Below, one piece after another: positions 24,421-37,199 of a stretch of DNA of 64,000 bases; position 1 is the stretch's first letter; each line of letters begins with the position of its first letter. The stretch is from Dendrobium chrysotoxum. Lineage: Eukaryota > Streptophyta > Magnoliopsida > Asparagales > Orchidaceae. The position numbers were made by a program, and so were the translations under genes. The stretch lies in NCBI GenBank assembly GCA_019925795.1, contig CM034312.1:83145528-83209527 (forward strand). The letters are read 5' to 3'. The notes beneath the pieces are model-generated. The model ran no database searches, was not told where the DNA came from, and saw nothing but the letters and a program-made list of their open reading frames with translations.

Positions 24421-24819
24421 CAAATATGGTTCGTGCCTAGAACGAATCACGTTTGTTATATGTTGATTGACTCTATGGATCTCAAGGTATTTGTTCTAGA
24501 TGTCACATAAAGGTCTTCACTTAGTGGATCTCCAAAAGTTTGCTTGGATGTCACACTAAGATCTTCATTCTGTAGCTTTCCAAGAGTCCATCTCTATACC
24601 TTCATGGCTCTTTAGATGCACTTATAGTCAATAAGAGGATTGACATGTTAGTTTTAGTTAGGTAGAGATCCAAAAGATACCGATAGAGTACTTTATACCC
24701 AGATCCCTAAAGTAGCACTTTGTATGTTGATGATAGTATATAACAATGCCACTTTCTGTTCTTATTTTGACGCTACTGTTTTCTTAGTTTTCAGTTCTGA
24801 TTTTATAATTATACTGATA

Positions 24820-25310
24820 ATTCTTTGTTTCTTGTGCAGGTCACTATAGAGACAGGATCTGGCCAGTTCACTGCTACAGAGGGCCTCAGCTTTGATACAT
24901 TTTTACTTTGTTTGTTTAGTTCATTTTCCTTCTTTGACTGCTTACTGACCCTTGTTGCCCTATACAGGTTCCAGGAGGAGCGAGACACCAGTTCGTGAGC
25001 TACTACGGGAGACATTGGTTTCAGGTATACTTTTCTTTTTAGTAGCTTTTCATATACTTGCATAATCTCTTATTTCTACTGATACTTATGTTACTTTGTG
25101 CAGGTTCCAGAAGTGCAATGTACCCGGTCTTTGGAAGGAGCAGAGCAGAGTTGTTGACTTCCTCTTCAGGCATAATTTAGGAGACAAATTTGTAGTCCTT
25201 TGCAAAGGATATTATACTTTTCTCTCTTTTTGTTGATGTAAATTTGTAAAAGAGATGTAAACTGAAAACTTGTATATGAATTCTGAATTAATAAAATGAA
25301 GTATTTTTAT
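24820..25310 (+). pseudogene. Spliced-looking plus-strand transcript end in the Ogre 3' region
   Basis: On the strand opposite to gag-pol there are three good plant acceptors (TTGTGCAG before 24841, CTATACAG before 24968, TTTGTGCAG before 25104), a donor TTTCAG/GTATAC after 25024, and AATAAA at 25290-25295 in a T-rich 3' end. The middle exon (24968-25024) reads VPGGARHQFVSYYGRHWFQ; the last can read FQKCNVPGLWKEQSRVVDFL and on to a stop. The first piece has no clear donor. Opposite-strand genes in the 3' region are known from Tat-lineage elements, but I do not recognise this product. Confidence 0.45.
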
Positions 25311-25398
25311 GAATTCTACTGTTGACAAGTTCTCTTTCTACTGTTCTTGTGATTTCTGTGATTGTACTCCGAGTTGTGTTGATGGTGTTGTAGATAAT

Positions 25399-25465
25399 TT
25401 TAAATATTTATTTGGGGATCTCGGCACGCAGCATGATGTCGACCCAAATAAATATTTAAAATGCC
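25399..25465. repeat. Palindromic cassette, copy 1
   Basis: TTTAAATATTTATTTGGG, a GATCTCGGCACGC core, then CCCAAATAAATATTTAAA form long inverted arms, followed by ATGCCCCC (GGGGGCAT on the minus strand, like a polypurine tract). Two more copies lie at 34.85-35.05 kb. A weaker relative, AATAAATATCTCG to CGTATATTTATT, occurs inside both Ogre LTRs near 20360 and 53580. Confidence 0.7.
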
Positions 25466-25860
25466 CCCAGCCCTTAGGGACACTTGTAGATGTCATTCGG
25501 GGTGCTTCTTTTTATAGCTTTAGCTTGAGTCTTGAGATCTCGATTCCTTTTACCATGTGCTTTGTGCTACGGACATTGATGGAGAATAACCTGATTTGTC
25601 TTTACTGACTTGTCAGGTGATTTGTACCTTCGGCCCTTTGCTTCTAGCTTTGGCGGGCTTGATGCAGGAGTAGATACCGGTGACCTAAACCTTTTAGGAT
25701 CATATTAGGTCGTTGGTGAAAAGTCATCGATCCAGAGCTTTGTGCATAATGAATTTAATGATGACGGAATCCTCTTAGTTTAGCTCTAAACTTTACATAA
25801 ACTTTCAGATAATTTTCTCGGTCCTTTGCTGTTGACCTCATTTTTGTATGAGCTCAGTAG
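25466..25860. other. Ogre 3' region, no recognised feature
   Basis: Mixed-composition sequence between the palindromic cassette and the start of the CTAGG-rich array. I see no coding potential. Confidence 0.4.
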
Positions 25861-26480
25861 AACCAATCCAGACCTTAGGATTTTCCCAATCCTTAGGATC
25901 AATCTTAACCCTAGGATCAATCTGATCTTAAATCAATCCAAACTTTAAGATCAATCCAAATTTAAATCAATCATGACCCCAAATCAATACAATTTAAGAC
26001 AAATCTAGATTCTAGGATTCTCCTAGACTTCAGACCCTAGGATCTATTCTAGACCCTAGGATTCTACCTGACTCTAGATCATATGATCCTCTTAGACCTT
26101 AGGATTCTCCTAGATCTATCTAGAGCTTAGGATTCTTCTAAATCCTAAGACTATTCTAGATCCCAGGCCCTAGGACTTCCAAACCCTAAGATCTTCCTAG
26201 AAATCAAACTTTAGGATCTACTCTAGATCCTAAGATCCTTCTAGATCTTGAATCTTAGGATTCCTAGATCTTAGGATTCTTCTAGATTATAGGATTCTTC
26301 CAGACCCCAGATCCTAGGATTTTCCTAGGACTTCTAGATTCTAGGATCTTCCCAAACTCTAGTTCCTAGGATCTATTCTAGACCCTAAGAATTCCTTAAG
26401 CTGATTTGGACCCTAGGACTTATTCTAAACCCTAGGATTCCTCTAGATCAATCCAAGCTTCAATTCAACCTAAACTTAAT
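25860..26480. repeat. Degenerate CTAGGATTCT array
   Basis: Words such as CCTAGGATT, TTCTAGACC and CTAGATCTTAGG recur dozens of times at irregular 10-30 base spacing. The word CTAGG/CCTAG is nearly palindromic, so both strands look alike. Confidence 0.7.
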
Positions 26481-26859
26481 TCAAATCCTATCATTCAAGC
26501 TCAAAATCTAATTCAAAACCAGATTTTCAGATTCAAATCCAAGGCCAAAGGTCTAAGTCCTGAAAGCCTTTTCCAGCAAATTTTTGAACACCTTAAAACC
26601 CTATCAAATGATCTCTGATTCAGGATCTGTCAGTTCCACACTGATGTGACCTATATCTAGAGGCAACCATCCAAATTTGAGCTCATTCTGAGGCCTCTAA
26701 CCCCAGAAACTGAATTGAAATCCAAAGGCTATAAAACCTTCAAATATTTACAGTCCATGCCACTGGACCTACCACCCAGTGGATTTTGATCCTGGAGCTT
26801 TCTCCAAAGCTCCAAATCACTTCCAGACCCTTGATTATGACCCATTAAGCAATAAACTG

Positions 26860-28300
26860 CATTTTGTTGGATTCAATTTGACCCCCAGTTGACCAGAGGT
26901 CAAAATGACCAAAATGCCCCTATAGGGTGTGAATAGTCACTTTGGTCAAATGAGCACCAAATCAAATGCAGTCACTTCCAGCAAATTTCAAATGTCAAAC
27001 CAAACCCATTGAACCCAGAACCAAGTCAACCTGGTTGACCAAGTCAACCTAGTTGACCTAGAAGGCCACTTTAGGGTCAAAACAGGTCATTCTGACCAAA
27101 TGACCTCCCCAGATCTTGGGACCACCACCATTGGTCTCCAAATATCATTTCAAGTCTGTTGAGCCTATTTTCAGACCCTGGACCCACATGATTGACTAGG
27201 TCAACTAGGTTTGACCTAAAGGCCCATTAAGGGCCCAAATAGGTCATTTTGACCAAACAACCTCTCCAGACCTTGAGACCACCACCAGTAGACTCAGAAT
27301 GTTATTCTGAACTGGTTGGATCCAATCCTTGACCCTGGGTCAACCTAGTTGACCTATTAGGCCCATTAAGGGCCTAAACAGGTCATTTGATCTAAATGAC
27401 CCATTTGAACCCTGAAATCACCTCCATCAGATCTCTTATATCTTTTCAAACCTCTTGAACCTGAACCCACCCCTTGGGTCAACTTGGTTGACTAAGTCAA
27501 CCTAGGTCGACCCAAGTATTCCTTAAGGGTCTAATTGGTTTATTTCAAACCATTTGACCAAATCTAGTCTTTTGAATTCTCAAACCCCTTTCAAAGCATA
27601 AATCTAATGCATTCAAACTCATTTGAAGTAAGTCATCTTGATTTGACTTAGTCAAATATTGACCTATGGTTAAAGTCACATATCCTATATGCCCTTTTCA
27701 TTCAAATGTTAAACCTTATTGATTTGAGAACTTTTAAATCCATTTTACTTGATATCTTGAATATCCTTTGATATGACATGACTCAAACCATGGTCAAGTT
27801 GACTTGATCAACCTAGCCTAAATTTAGTCAACTCCAACCCATTTGGGTCAAATCAACTCATGTCATCAAACCCTTCAACCCTCATCAAGCTCTAAATCAA
27901 TTTCTAACCATAGCTTAGGGGTATCTTATCCATGAGCTAATCAAATCTAAGCAAAGTTGACCAAGTCAACTCAACTATGCTTGGTCAAACCATTTCAAAT
28001 CCCCTTCTAAAATACTCAAAACCCAAGCCTTAATCATCAAATCCCTTCCAACTCATCCAACCAGCTCTTTAAGACCTCTTTACTGCCACCTCATCAGTCA
28101 ACTTGACCATTGACTGGTCAAACTGGTCAATGACTAGTCAAAACAAATAAATCTTCTTTAAAAAAAATCAAATCTGCATTCAAACATTGAATTTACAACT
28201 TCAAACCTATTTCAAATCACTCTAAAGCCTCTCAGCCATTACCTGAACTCCACCTCAGCTGACTTGATCTTTGTTGACTGGTCAAGAGGTCAACAAGAGC
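26860..28300. repeat. Array of GGTCAA / TTGACC words upstream of the LTR TATA box
   Basis: Imperfect palindromes of the kind AAGTCAACCTGGTTGACC recur through 1.4 kb, ending about 70 bases before TATAAA. TTGACC and TTGACT contain the W-box core bound by WRKY factors, so this may be a stress-responsive LTR enhancer, an inference from the words alone. Confidence 0.6.
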
Positions 28301-28368
28301 TCATTCGAACCTATATGGTCAACCCGACCTATCCCACTTACTCAGCCTTATCCTGGCTCTTCCAGCCA

Positions 28369-28374
28369 TATAAA
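28369..28374 (+). promoter_or_regulatory. TATA box of block L
   Basis: CCATATAAACTA lies between the TTGACC-rich upstream part and a GC-rich leader-like stretch. This placement supports a plus-strand LTR promoter. Confidence 0.45.
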
Positions 28375-31300
28375 CTAATTCCAGAAGCTTCCCCAGGTCC
28401 ATCCAGACCCAACCCAGCTCCTGGCATGCCTCCAATCCGATCCCAACGTCCCTAGTGGTCCCCTCCATGTGAGAATGGCCTAGGGATGTTTTCACCTGAA
28501 GCAATACGCCTCCCTGTGCTCTAACGGTTTGATACAGGTGTCCAATATCCTAGCCCTCCACCTGAATGATCTAGGCCGTTCCTTTCAGCTCCAAGCCTTG
28601 GAATAGGGTAGGGGAGACGAGAACAAGGCATTAGAGAATAGCTCCTATTCCGAAAAACCACCAGCAGCTCTAGGTTTTTGTTTTGAGTTCTTAGAGCCTC
28701 CTCCATCTCTTCCAAGTGATTTCCTGACATTTGGTGGCCGCCGGCGACGAATTCGAGGGCAAACCGAAGCCAAGTCCACCCTTGCTGTTCTAACTCCTCG
28801 TAGAAGCTTCTTCTGAGCTCGAAATCTTCTACAAACCTAAGCGCGGACAGTCTACAAGCTCAACCGCATCTTGAACTCGTCAAACCGTCATCTAAATCAA
28901 GGTTTATCTTAAACCCTAGGTTATTATCTAGGTTCTTAAATAAACCTCAGAAGATTGCATCAATAGCTTAGGAAAGGATTCCCTACTCTTGATTAGATCC
29001 TATACAACCTCTGCCTATTATTCTAAACCATTTTGATTCATTATTTAAGCTATATAAACTTAAACTTAAGCTTAGGGTTTACGATGGCTGGAGGAAAGAG
29101 ATGAAATCAGGGCCGTCCATCCGTTCTATTTGATATGTACGGCTGCGATTTCAAGCCAATTCCTACTCGTTTCAGTCCGCTGAAATGGAAGATCATTTAG
29201 GTCTTCATCTGACTTGATCCAGCCCGTCTGTTTAAACCATGGAACTCCGTATAGCCGTTCGAGCTTCTTCATTGGGGATGCACAGCGGGATCTGATCATA
29301 ACCGTTAGATCAGAATCGCGGTAGATCTAACGGTTATCCTAAGTGCCATGCTGGATAAGTAGCTGGATCCCACTTGACCGCCGCCGTTTAGGTGGCCGAA
29401 TCCCATCACGCCGCGTGGAGGGCCTGGGCCCGGGTCAGCACCGCCGCTTGTTTTTTTTTTTTTTTTGTTAATTCTTAAAATTAATTTAAAATAGCCCAGA
29501 ACTTCAAAAATTTGTGGGAATTTCATTTCCCAACCATTTTAGGAGTTCTTGGGCTCGTTTTGTTCATATTATTCCCTACTTTATTTAAAAAATAAACTTA
29601 AATTATTTTGACTAATATTTTAATAGTTATTTCATTTATTCAAAAAAACCTCTTTCTATTTTTAAATAAATATATACACATTATTTTGAGCTGGAATTTG
29701 GCAGAGGTGTTCTAGGCTATGTTCATAATCTCCCTTAATTTTCTTAAGTCTATTCGATGCAATCCCAATTAGTTTATGAATTTATAAAAATCTTGATCAC
29801 AATTTGATCTTGATTTTTGAAAATTCATAACTCATTCAATCTAAATCTAATATTTGCATGCTAGATTTCTATGGAATCAGTTGGGTTTTCTCTTCAACTG
29901 AGTAATGAACTTAGGTCATGATCATGGTTAGTTTAATTCAAATTCACCTTCATTAGCATTTTGATTTATACTCTTAATAATCAGGTTATACACGATCATG
30001 ACCTCATAGTGAATTGAGTTTGATTTTAGGATGTTTCCTACATCCTCAAATGCCTTCAGTTCATCTTCATGTGTTTATTTCTTTATAATCAATCATTAAG
30101 GTCATAGATCACTATCTGACCTATAATTTTAATGATTTATTATAAAGCCATTCCATAGAACATTAGGATATTATTTCATTACCATGATTGCTATGCTTGA
30201 TGTGGTTCTAGTTAATGTCCAAGGGTTAGTGGAACACTGATTTAAACCCAATGAACTTAATGACATTTTTAAGGACAAAAACTAAGGATTTAATTAGATA
30301 ACTTAGAAAAATTCTAATAATTAGGATATAATTCTAATTGACTTGAAACTTTGAACACTTGAACATAGGGACACTCTCAGCCTTAAGAAAAATTTCCACT
30401 GAATTTTGAAGTCATTAAGCCCCTTAATTAACTTAATCAAATTTGAGCCTTAATTAAGCCATTTAACCTTCCAGAAAATATAATAAATCAAGATTAAATC
30501 CAAAAAATACATATAACACCTTAAACTGACCATAATTGAACCCTTAATCAATGAAAAATAAAAGCCCCTTGACTGGACTTCAAAATTAAGTTTAATTTAA
30601 GTTTAATTGAAATTCAATATTTAATTAATTTAATTAATTAAAAATAATTAAAAATTCCAGAAAATTTCCAAACACTTGGAAATCATTCCTTAGGTCATTC
30701 CTGACCTTTGGAGTTGATTTCAAGAAGTTTGGAGGTCATTTGGATCCAAATCACAAAGAAGGTCTCTAATTAAACAATTTTGAAAATTCAATAAATAGTC
30801 AAAACTTCAAAAAATTCATAACTAATTCAAATGAACTCCAAATTGAGCAAACTCAAAGGCATACAACTCATATTAAGGTCTAATATTTATCAAAAATGTT
30901 AAGTTTCCAGAAATCAATCAAATTTGAAAAAGTCAACTTTTGGTCAAACTTAGTTCAAATTCAAGTCAAAACTTCAAACCTTCATAATAAAATCTAGAAA
31001 AATTCAATTTCAGTGTACTTACTGGCCAACTGATCGTATTAAGGTCTAGTATTTTAATAAAATATTAACTTTTCAGAAAACACTTTAAATCAAAAAGTCA
31101 ACTTTTGACCCTTGAATTAAATCATTAAAATAATCCAGAAAATTCCAAAATTTAATAAATCTTCAAAAATTCCAGAAAATATTAATTCAAACTTAAAAGA
31201 AGCAACCAACTGATTCTAATTAAAATTAATCAACCTTTAAACCTTAATCAAACTCAAATCATTTAATTATATCGGATACAACTAGGTAACCCAGGCCTAC

Positions 31301-34079
31301 GAGGCTATTGAATTAGCCCCAATGAAGGTGAAATAAACTTCACGGCCTCGGTGTGAAACAAAGGTGGTGTCTAACAAATAATTAAAATCAAATTTAAAAT
31401 CAATTTCAAATCATTAAAACTTAAACTTCAATTAAAATCTCCCTTAAACTTTCAACTAACTTGAACCTCAAGCAACTTCAATCAAGTGCCTACCTAGGAC
31501 ATATCAAAGCCACACAGCCTATCTCACACACTTTAGATGGTTTGCTAGGACAACCAACTCTAGTTTTAGGCTAGGCCGGTGTTTACTTTTCTGCTGTGTG
31601 CCGGGTTTTTGAGCTTTCACTGCATGCTGTTTGCTAGACATAAAATTGCTGTGATTATTTATTTATTTACTGCATTCTGTGATATGATTGATTGTATAAT
31701 TAGATCTACCCCTAGTTTAGGAATGATTTATACTAATTCAATCTTATGCAGGTGGCCATGCTCATACAGGGCATTAAATAAATGGGGCAAAATTATAATT
31801 ATCAAATTGCACAGGTGCTCCAGAAAATTGCCTAAGTCCCCCTTTAAATCAAAAAGAGCATGGCCAAGTTTGGCTGTGATTGAGCATTTTAATTTCAAAT
31901 ATATAACTGCTTGGGATGTCAAATATAAACTGCTGATTATTAGGATAACCCTGCAGGTTGTTAAGTCTAGATTTTTAATTTTAATTGATATAATTTGAAT
32001 GTAAATTGAGTTGTAATATTTAAAGTGATTTGAGATTGAGATGTTTAAACATCCAATTTGGAATCCAAAGAGGAAGGAACATCCCTTAGGGGAGAGTTCC
32101 TATCCATTTGGAGATCCAAATTAGGATGAGGTTCAAATATCCAAAGAGAAAAGATAACACCCCTATTCAGGGAGAGTTTCTTTTCATTTGGATATCCAGA
32201 CCCGACGATCCAAGGAGTTTCAAGAAGACAAAGAAGTGAAGAACGAGAAGAATCTTAAATCTCAAAGTCACTTGAGTCTTAGGAGTAGAATCTGGGTTGT
32301 AGTCAGTGGTACCCGGCCACTTTACTTTCATGCAGACCCTAGGTTGTATAATTAAGGGCACTTGCCTATGGACTTTCAGTTTGAGCATTTATTTAATTAA
32401 TTTAATTATTTAATTGATTTGATTACTTGATGTTGATTGCGATTAAGGACCAGCATGCTTTTAATAGTTTATTTGGCGCTCTTGCATGTCGATTTTGATT
32501 TAGCCTGGAACCCGATCGGAGGCTCGTGAGGGTACGGTCATTAACTATTTCTATTTAAACAAAATTAAAAGATTTTAAGCTGAGATAGAAACTCTAACGC
32601 TCTTAAGAAGTAAGCCCAGACTCGCCGGGGGTTTTTCATGCATTCATATTGACTTTTCTCATCCGTGTTAGGCACCTCCCTCCCTGCGGATTCTGGCAGA
32701 CCACCTGACCTATTAGGGTGCAGTTCTATCCAAGGGGATGTTGTGCAATCTCTAGGATAAAATCTATTTTTTTAAGTCTGATTTTAAAACTGCTTCATAT
32801 TGATTTAAGCATTTTATCGAGTCAACTAGCATGCATTGCATTAGTAACAAATTAAAATTGAGTCAAATTCTTAATTGCATTTTTATTTAGACATTTCACC
32901 CAACATATGTTAAGGGGTCAATTAGGATCTGCTCTAGATGTCGACCCCAACTCCTCAAACTCAATCTTAAATAATATCCTTAACCACTCTTTCGTAAAGA
33001 CTTTGACTCATGGTTTTAAAGCGTTTAGGTGGTTTAGCTAGCTCCCCAATCCAGGCCGGGGTAAGTCCAGGATTGCATTGCATTAACTAGAATTCGGGTC
33101 ACTGATTCTCAGTACCCATTTTAGACTTAGGTTATGAGGCAAGTCTTCAATCTTAAGACCTCAATCTTCCGGGAATTTAATTCTCACCTTCTAATAAAAT
33201 TGACCACTCAAACATTAAAATATCTTTCAATCTAATTCAAGCTCAACACTTAGGATAGTTTAAGGTATTTCTGAAGTAATTCAGAATCTCAAGATACCTC
33301 CTACTCTTCTTCCTTTGACTCCAGAAATAAGTGCTCAACCTTGAACCAATCCCTATTGAATTTCCAGTCCGTTAACCTTCTTTGATACCAAACGTTAAAA
33401 TCTTAAAGAAAATTCATATCGCTATTTTAATCGAGAGTATTCGTAAGAAATTTCTGGTTTCCTACGATGTAATTAACTACGAGGGCTTGCGCTCGTAGGA
33501 GATTTAGAAACCCAGACCTGATTTCAAAATCAAGCTTTTTCAAAACCTTTAATTGATTATCTTTGGGAAATTCAAACCTGACGATCATTATCGTCATTTT
33601 CAAATGATTAGTAATAAACGATATTTTCTTTCTTTGGATAGATATGTCGTTCTATTATTATAATTTTGATCATGAAATTAATGATCTTTTATTCTGATTA
33701 TTATAGTCTAACATTGGATTAAATATCATTTTGATCCTTCGGGATCACATATTGTTTCTCCTTGAGTTTGACTACGATAATCAGATAAATTCAAAGATTT
33801 ATAATCTGAACCTATTAGAGAACGATACGTTCACCTTTTGAGGTGATATATCATTCATAATAAGTGTTCGATTATAAAATTCAAATTTCAGAAATTAAGC
33901 ATTTCCCAAAAAAAATTAAATACTTTTTCAAATTATATTTTTTAATCAAACATTTGCTTTGTGCTTCGGTGGACTTGTTGAAGAAAAATTCTTTCGATCC
34001 TAGCTTTGTGCATTGCGGATTTATTGAAAGATTTATAAGTTTCGGATTTGACTGATAGTACCAAATATATGTAGTATCT

Positions 34080-34850
34080 TAATCCTTAATCACTTGAGGA
34101 GACTTTAATCTGAGTCACTTGAGTTAATGAGATTGGGCGAGCTGGGATTTGACAGCTCTTCATCCTCTAGTTGCTGAGATGGGGGTTCCTCTATAGCGGC
34201 CTTTCTCATGGCGTGTTGAGTAGATGGAGCTGCCAGTGATCCGGCCATATTTGGGCTTATTGGATTCGACCTTTTACACCCATTCAGGCTTCAGACTTGA
34301 GCTAGGGGAAATGTGCTTCCCAATGCTGACTTTACTGAAGTTGGTAGATTTTGAGTCATCCTTCGTGGTTGAAGATTTAGAGCCCACAGATATTTGGTAG
34401 TTGCTCGAGATTCCTTTTTTCCACTAGAACTTTGATTCTCCAATCGTTTGGGAGAATTTGGTGGACTACGATCACTTAAACTTATCGAGTCAAATAAGCC
34501 TTCATACTTCCTACAGTCCCTACTGACAGGTTGACGAGTGGGGGTTCCGCTACTACGGCCTTTCTTATGGCGTGTTGAGTAGACGGAGCTGCCAGCAATC
34601 TGGCCATATTTGGGCTTGTTGGATCCGACCTCTTACACCCATTCGAACCTTAAGCTTCAGGCTGTTGAAAGACTTTAAGCTGTTCTGGCTCAACTTGTTG
34701 GAGTGTGTAGTCACAAAAGACTCTTTTCTTGACTTTTGAATCTTGGTAATTTGGAGAAGGTGATGTCACGAACCTTTTAGAAGATCACCTGCACATACTT
34801 TGAAAATAATTTATTGTATTCTTCATCATAAAAGAATATTTGTATTGGTG
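34080..34850 (-). other. Ogre 3' region with internal direct duplication
   Basis: A segment of about 115 bases at 34185-34300 is repeated at 34540-34655, sharing GGCGTGTTGAGTAGA, GGAGCTGCCAG and GGCCATATTTGGGCTT. The unit of about 355 bases is thus partly tandem. No coding sequence is recognised. Confidence 0.6.
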
Positions 34851-35050
34851 ATTTCAAATATTTATTCGGGGATCTCGGCATGCGGCACGATGTCGACCCA
34901 AATAAATATTTAAAATGCCCCCTGTATTGCAGGGACATTTCAGAATAGAATAAAGTTTAAAATTTTGTTTTTAAATATTTATTTGAGGATCTCGGCGCGT
35001 AGCACGATGTCAACCCAAATAAATATTTAAAATGCCCCCTGTCATGTAGG
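34851..35050. repeat. Palindromic cassettes, copies 2 and 3 in tandem
   Basis: Two cassettes start 118 bases apart (34853 and 34971), each with AAATATTTATTT and AAATAAATATTT arms around a GATCTCGGC core and each followed by AAAATGCCCCCTGT. On the minus strand a GGGGGCATT purine tract precedes every copy. They lie 120 bases past the end of integrase, between pol and the 3' region. Confidence 0.75.
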
Positions 35051-35164
35051 GAGACTTTGAAATGCATTCTTGCAACATAAGAGAATTTCAAAATATAAAA
35101 TGTAAAACGTATATAAATTATGCATGAAATACACAGTACATAAAATATAACATTTTTTGAGCAA

Positions 35165-36281
35165 TTTTATGCATGATACTTCTTCAGGTATCAACCGTTG
35201 ATCGACGGCATGGGCCTCTGACCGTGCAGATCGATAAGCTGGTAGGCTCCTCCTTGATACACCTTTTCGATAACAAAGGGGTCCTCCTAATTGATATGAA
35301 TTTACCACCAATTTTTTGGTGAGGGATGATTCGCCTTCTCAGCACCAGGACCAATTCTCCCTCTTGAAAGGATCAAGGGCGCACCATCCGATCAAATGAC
35401 TTTGCCATTCTCCCTTGATAAATTTCTAAATTTTATTGAGCTTGCAATCTAACTTCATCGAGTGCATCGAGCTCTTCCATTCTTAGGCGAGCATTTTGCT
35501 CTTGAGTGAGATCATGTTGAATTGCTACTCGAAGTGACGGCAGTTCAATCTCTAGTGGCAACATTGCTTCAGCTCTGAATACCAACGAGTAGGGAGTGAC
35601 TTTGGTTGGTGTTTTGTAGGTTGTACGATACGCCCATAATGTTTCTGCCATTTTCGTATGCCACTCTCTTTTGTTCTTGGTGAGGATTTTCTTCAATAAT
35701 TTCACCAGTGTCTTATTAAAAGCCTCTGCTAAGCCATTTGCTCTTGGGTTGTATATAGACAAGTACCACTAGTCAATCTTGTGACGATCTACAAACTTAT
35801 ATATTTTTGTACTCTTGAACACCGTACCATTGTCTGAGATCACACAGCGCGGTACACCGAATCTGTAGATGACATTGTAGGTGAAGAAGTTAATCACGTG
35901 CTCGGATGTGACTTCCCTAAATGGTGCCACTTCTGCCCTTTTTAAAAAATAGTATGTTGCTACTAGAATAAAGCGGTGTCCTGTCGAAGACGGCAGATTT
36001 ATCGGCTCTATTATGTCTGTACCCCAACATTTAAATGGCCAAGACACTATCGTTGGGTGTAGAGGATTTGGCGGTTGATGAATAACATCACCATGAATCT
36101 TACACTCGTGACACCTCTTAGCGTGGTTGATACAATCTCTCACCATCGTAGGCCAGTAATAACCCATTCTTTTGATTTTAGCATCCATCTTGGGACCTGA
36201 CTGGTGTGCTCTGCAGAGTCCTTCATGAACTTCTGCTACCACTTTATCAGCTTCTTTGGTCCCTAGGCATCGTAGCCACAT
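35165..36281 (-). pseudogene. Ogre integrase
   Basis: Two long open pieces (36281-35769 and 35762-35433), separated by a stop, carry the integrase. The zinc-finger cysteines lie in RCHECKIHG, then come GTDIIEPI (first catalytic Asp), VISDNG (second Asp) and ANGLAEAFN (Glu). The C-terminal part continues through stops and a frameshift (YQGRMAKSFDRMVRPRSFQ, then VYQGGAYQLIDLHG and YLKKYHA) to a natural end near 35165. The three acidic residues are intact, but the in-frame stops make it inactive. It would join element cDNA to host DNA. Confidence 0.85.
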
Positions 36282-36289
36282 CTGGTCAA

Positions 36290-36780
36290 AAGCTCACCGA
36301 TATAGCGTATCATTGACAAATGCGTATCGCAATGCTCTTTTTCTAATTTGCGCAGCCAGAGATTTATCTATTGGGAGTTTATTTTCTTTGAAGTAGTTGA
36401 CGAATGTTTGCCTCCAATCGTCTTCGACTTCAACATCCAAGCAATCCAACCACGACTCTGAGAATCTACCGGTTCTTCATCTCTTTACTGTTTGACGTTC
36501 CCCTGGTTGATTTTAGTAGTGATTTGTTGGGGAGGTTGAGGATCAACCGGGGTTGTATCCTGTTGGCTTGAATATAATAGTCCCTCTGCCTACGGGAATT
36601 ATAAGATTGCTGGCTCTAAGACCCAGCGATTTTCAACTGCAATGAATATAGATGGCCTTTTGTCTTCATTTGAAAGCTCCTTGGCCAGTTTGGCTAGACA
36701 ATCTGCTTTTACATTCTGTCATCGAGGAACTTGAGTCATCCTGACATTCGGTATTTATTTTAAAAGCTCAAGAGCTCGTC
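36290..36780 (-). pseudogene. Decayed segment between aRNH and integrase
   Basis: Minus-strand coding similarity fades here, with many stops. Position between the second RNase H and the integrase zinc finger suggests the connection and integrase N-terminus. Confidence 0.45.
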
Positions 36781-37100
36781 GATGGTAGTGAGCCAATTCA
36801 AGTTTGCAGATCTTGTAAATGCTAGGACTTGATTTATCACAAGTTGAGAATCACCAAAAATTTAGAGATCTGTGATTTGGATACCAATTACAATCTCTAG
36901 TCCTGCTATTAGAGCTTCGTATTCAGCTTCATTATTAGTCTGAGGTTCTGTTAAACTGAACGAGAATCTCATGATGCCTCCCTCGGGTTCTATAAAGACT
37001 AGACCGATGCCAGCTTGGGCCTTTGCAAGATTTGGAGGTCAGGGAGATTTGATCGACGATGCCCCATCAAAATACATCTCCCAAAATTGAGGTTTCTCCT
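36780..37100 (-). pseudogene. Second (archaeal-type) RNase H of the Ogre element
   Basis: The frame reads EMYFDGASS, a stop, then AQAGIGLVFIEPEGGIMRFS, NNEAEYEALIAGLE and GDSQLVINQVL. MYFDGAS, NNEAEYEAL and GDSQLVI are the acidic motifs of the additional RNase H found between the ordinary RNase H and integrase in Tat-lineage elements. Two stops break it. Confidence 0.8.
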
Positions 37101-37199
37101 CTTCCTTGACCTGCATGATTTGTTCATCGGGCAAATCATCGTTCAATAGTGAATCTGCAGGAATTGGATGTGTAGTGAGGAAATCTGCTAAAGCTTGTC

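Larger units (their letters stand above)
25860..33700 (+). repeat. Ogre-related LTR in opposite orientation (block L)
   Basis: This block behaves as an LTR read on the plus strand. It has a repeat-rich upstream part, TATAAA at 28369-28374, a GC-rich leader-like part, then AT-rich DNA ending near a motif GTAATTAACTACGAGGGCTT (33470). That motif matches the end region of the outer Ogre LTRs in inverse orientation, with TATA-to-motif distances of about 5.1 kb here and 4.9 kb there. About 30.2-33.5 kb also matches 48.8-51.8 kb in the same orientation. Boundaries are approximate and no primer site follows it, so it may be a solo or partial LTR. Confidence 0.5.
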
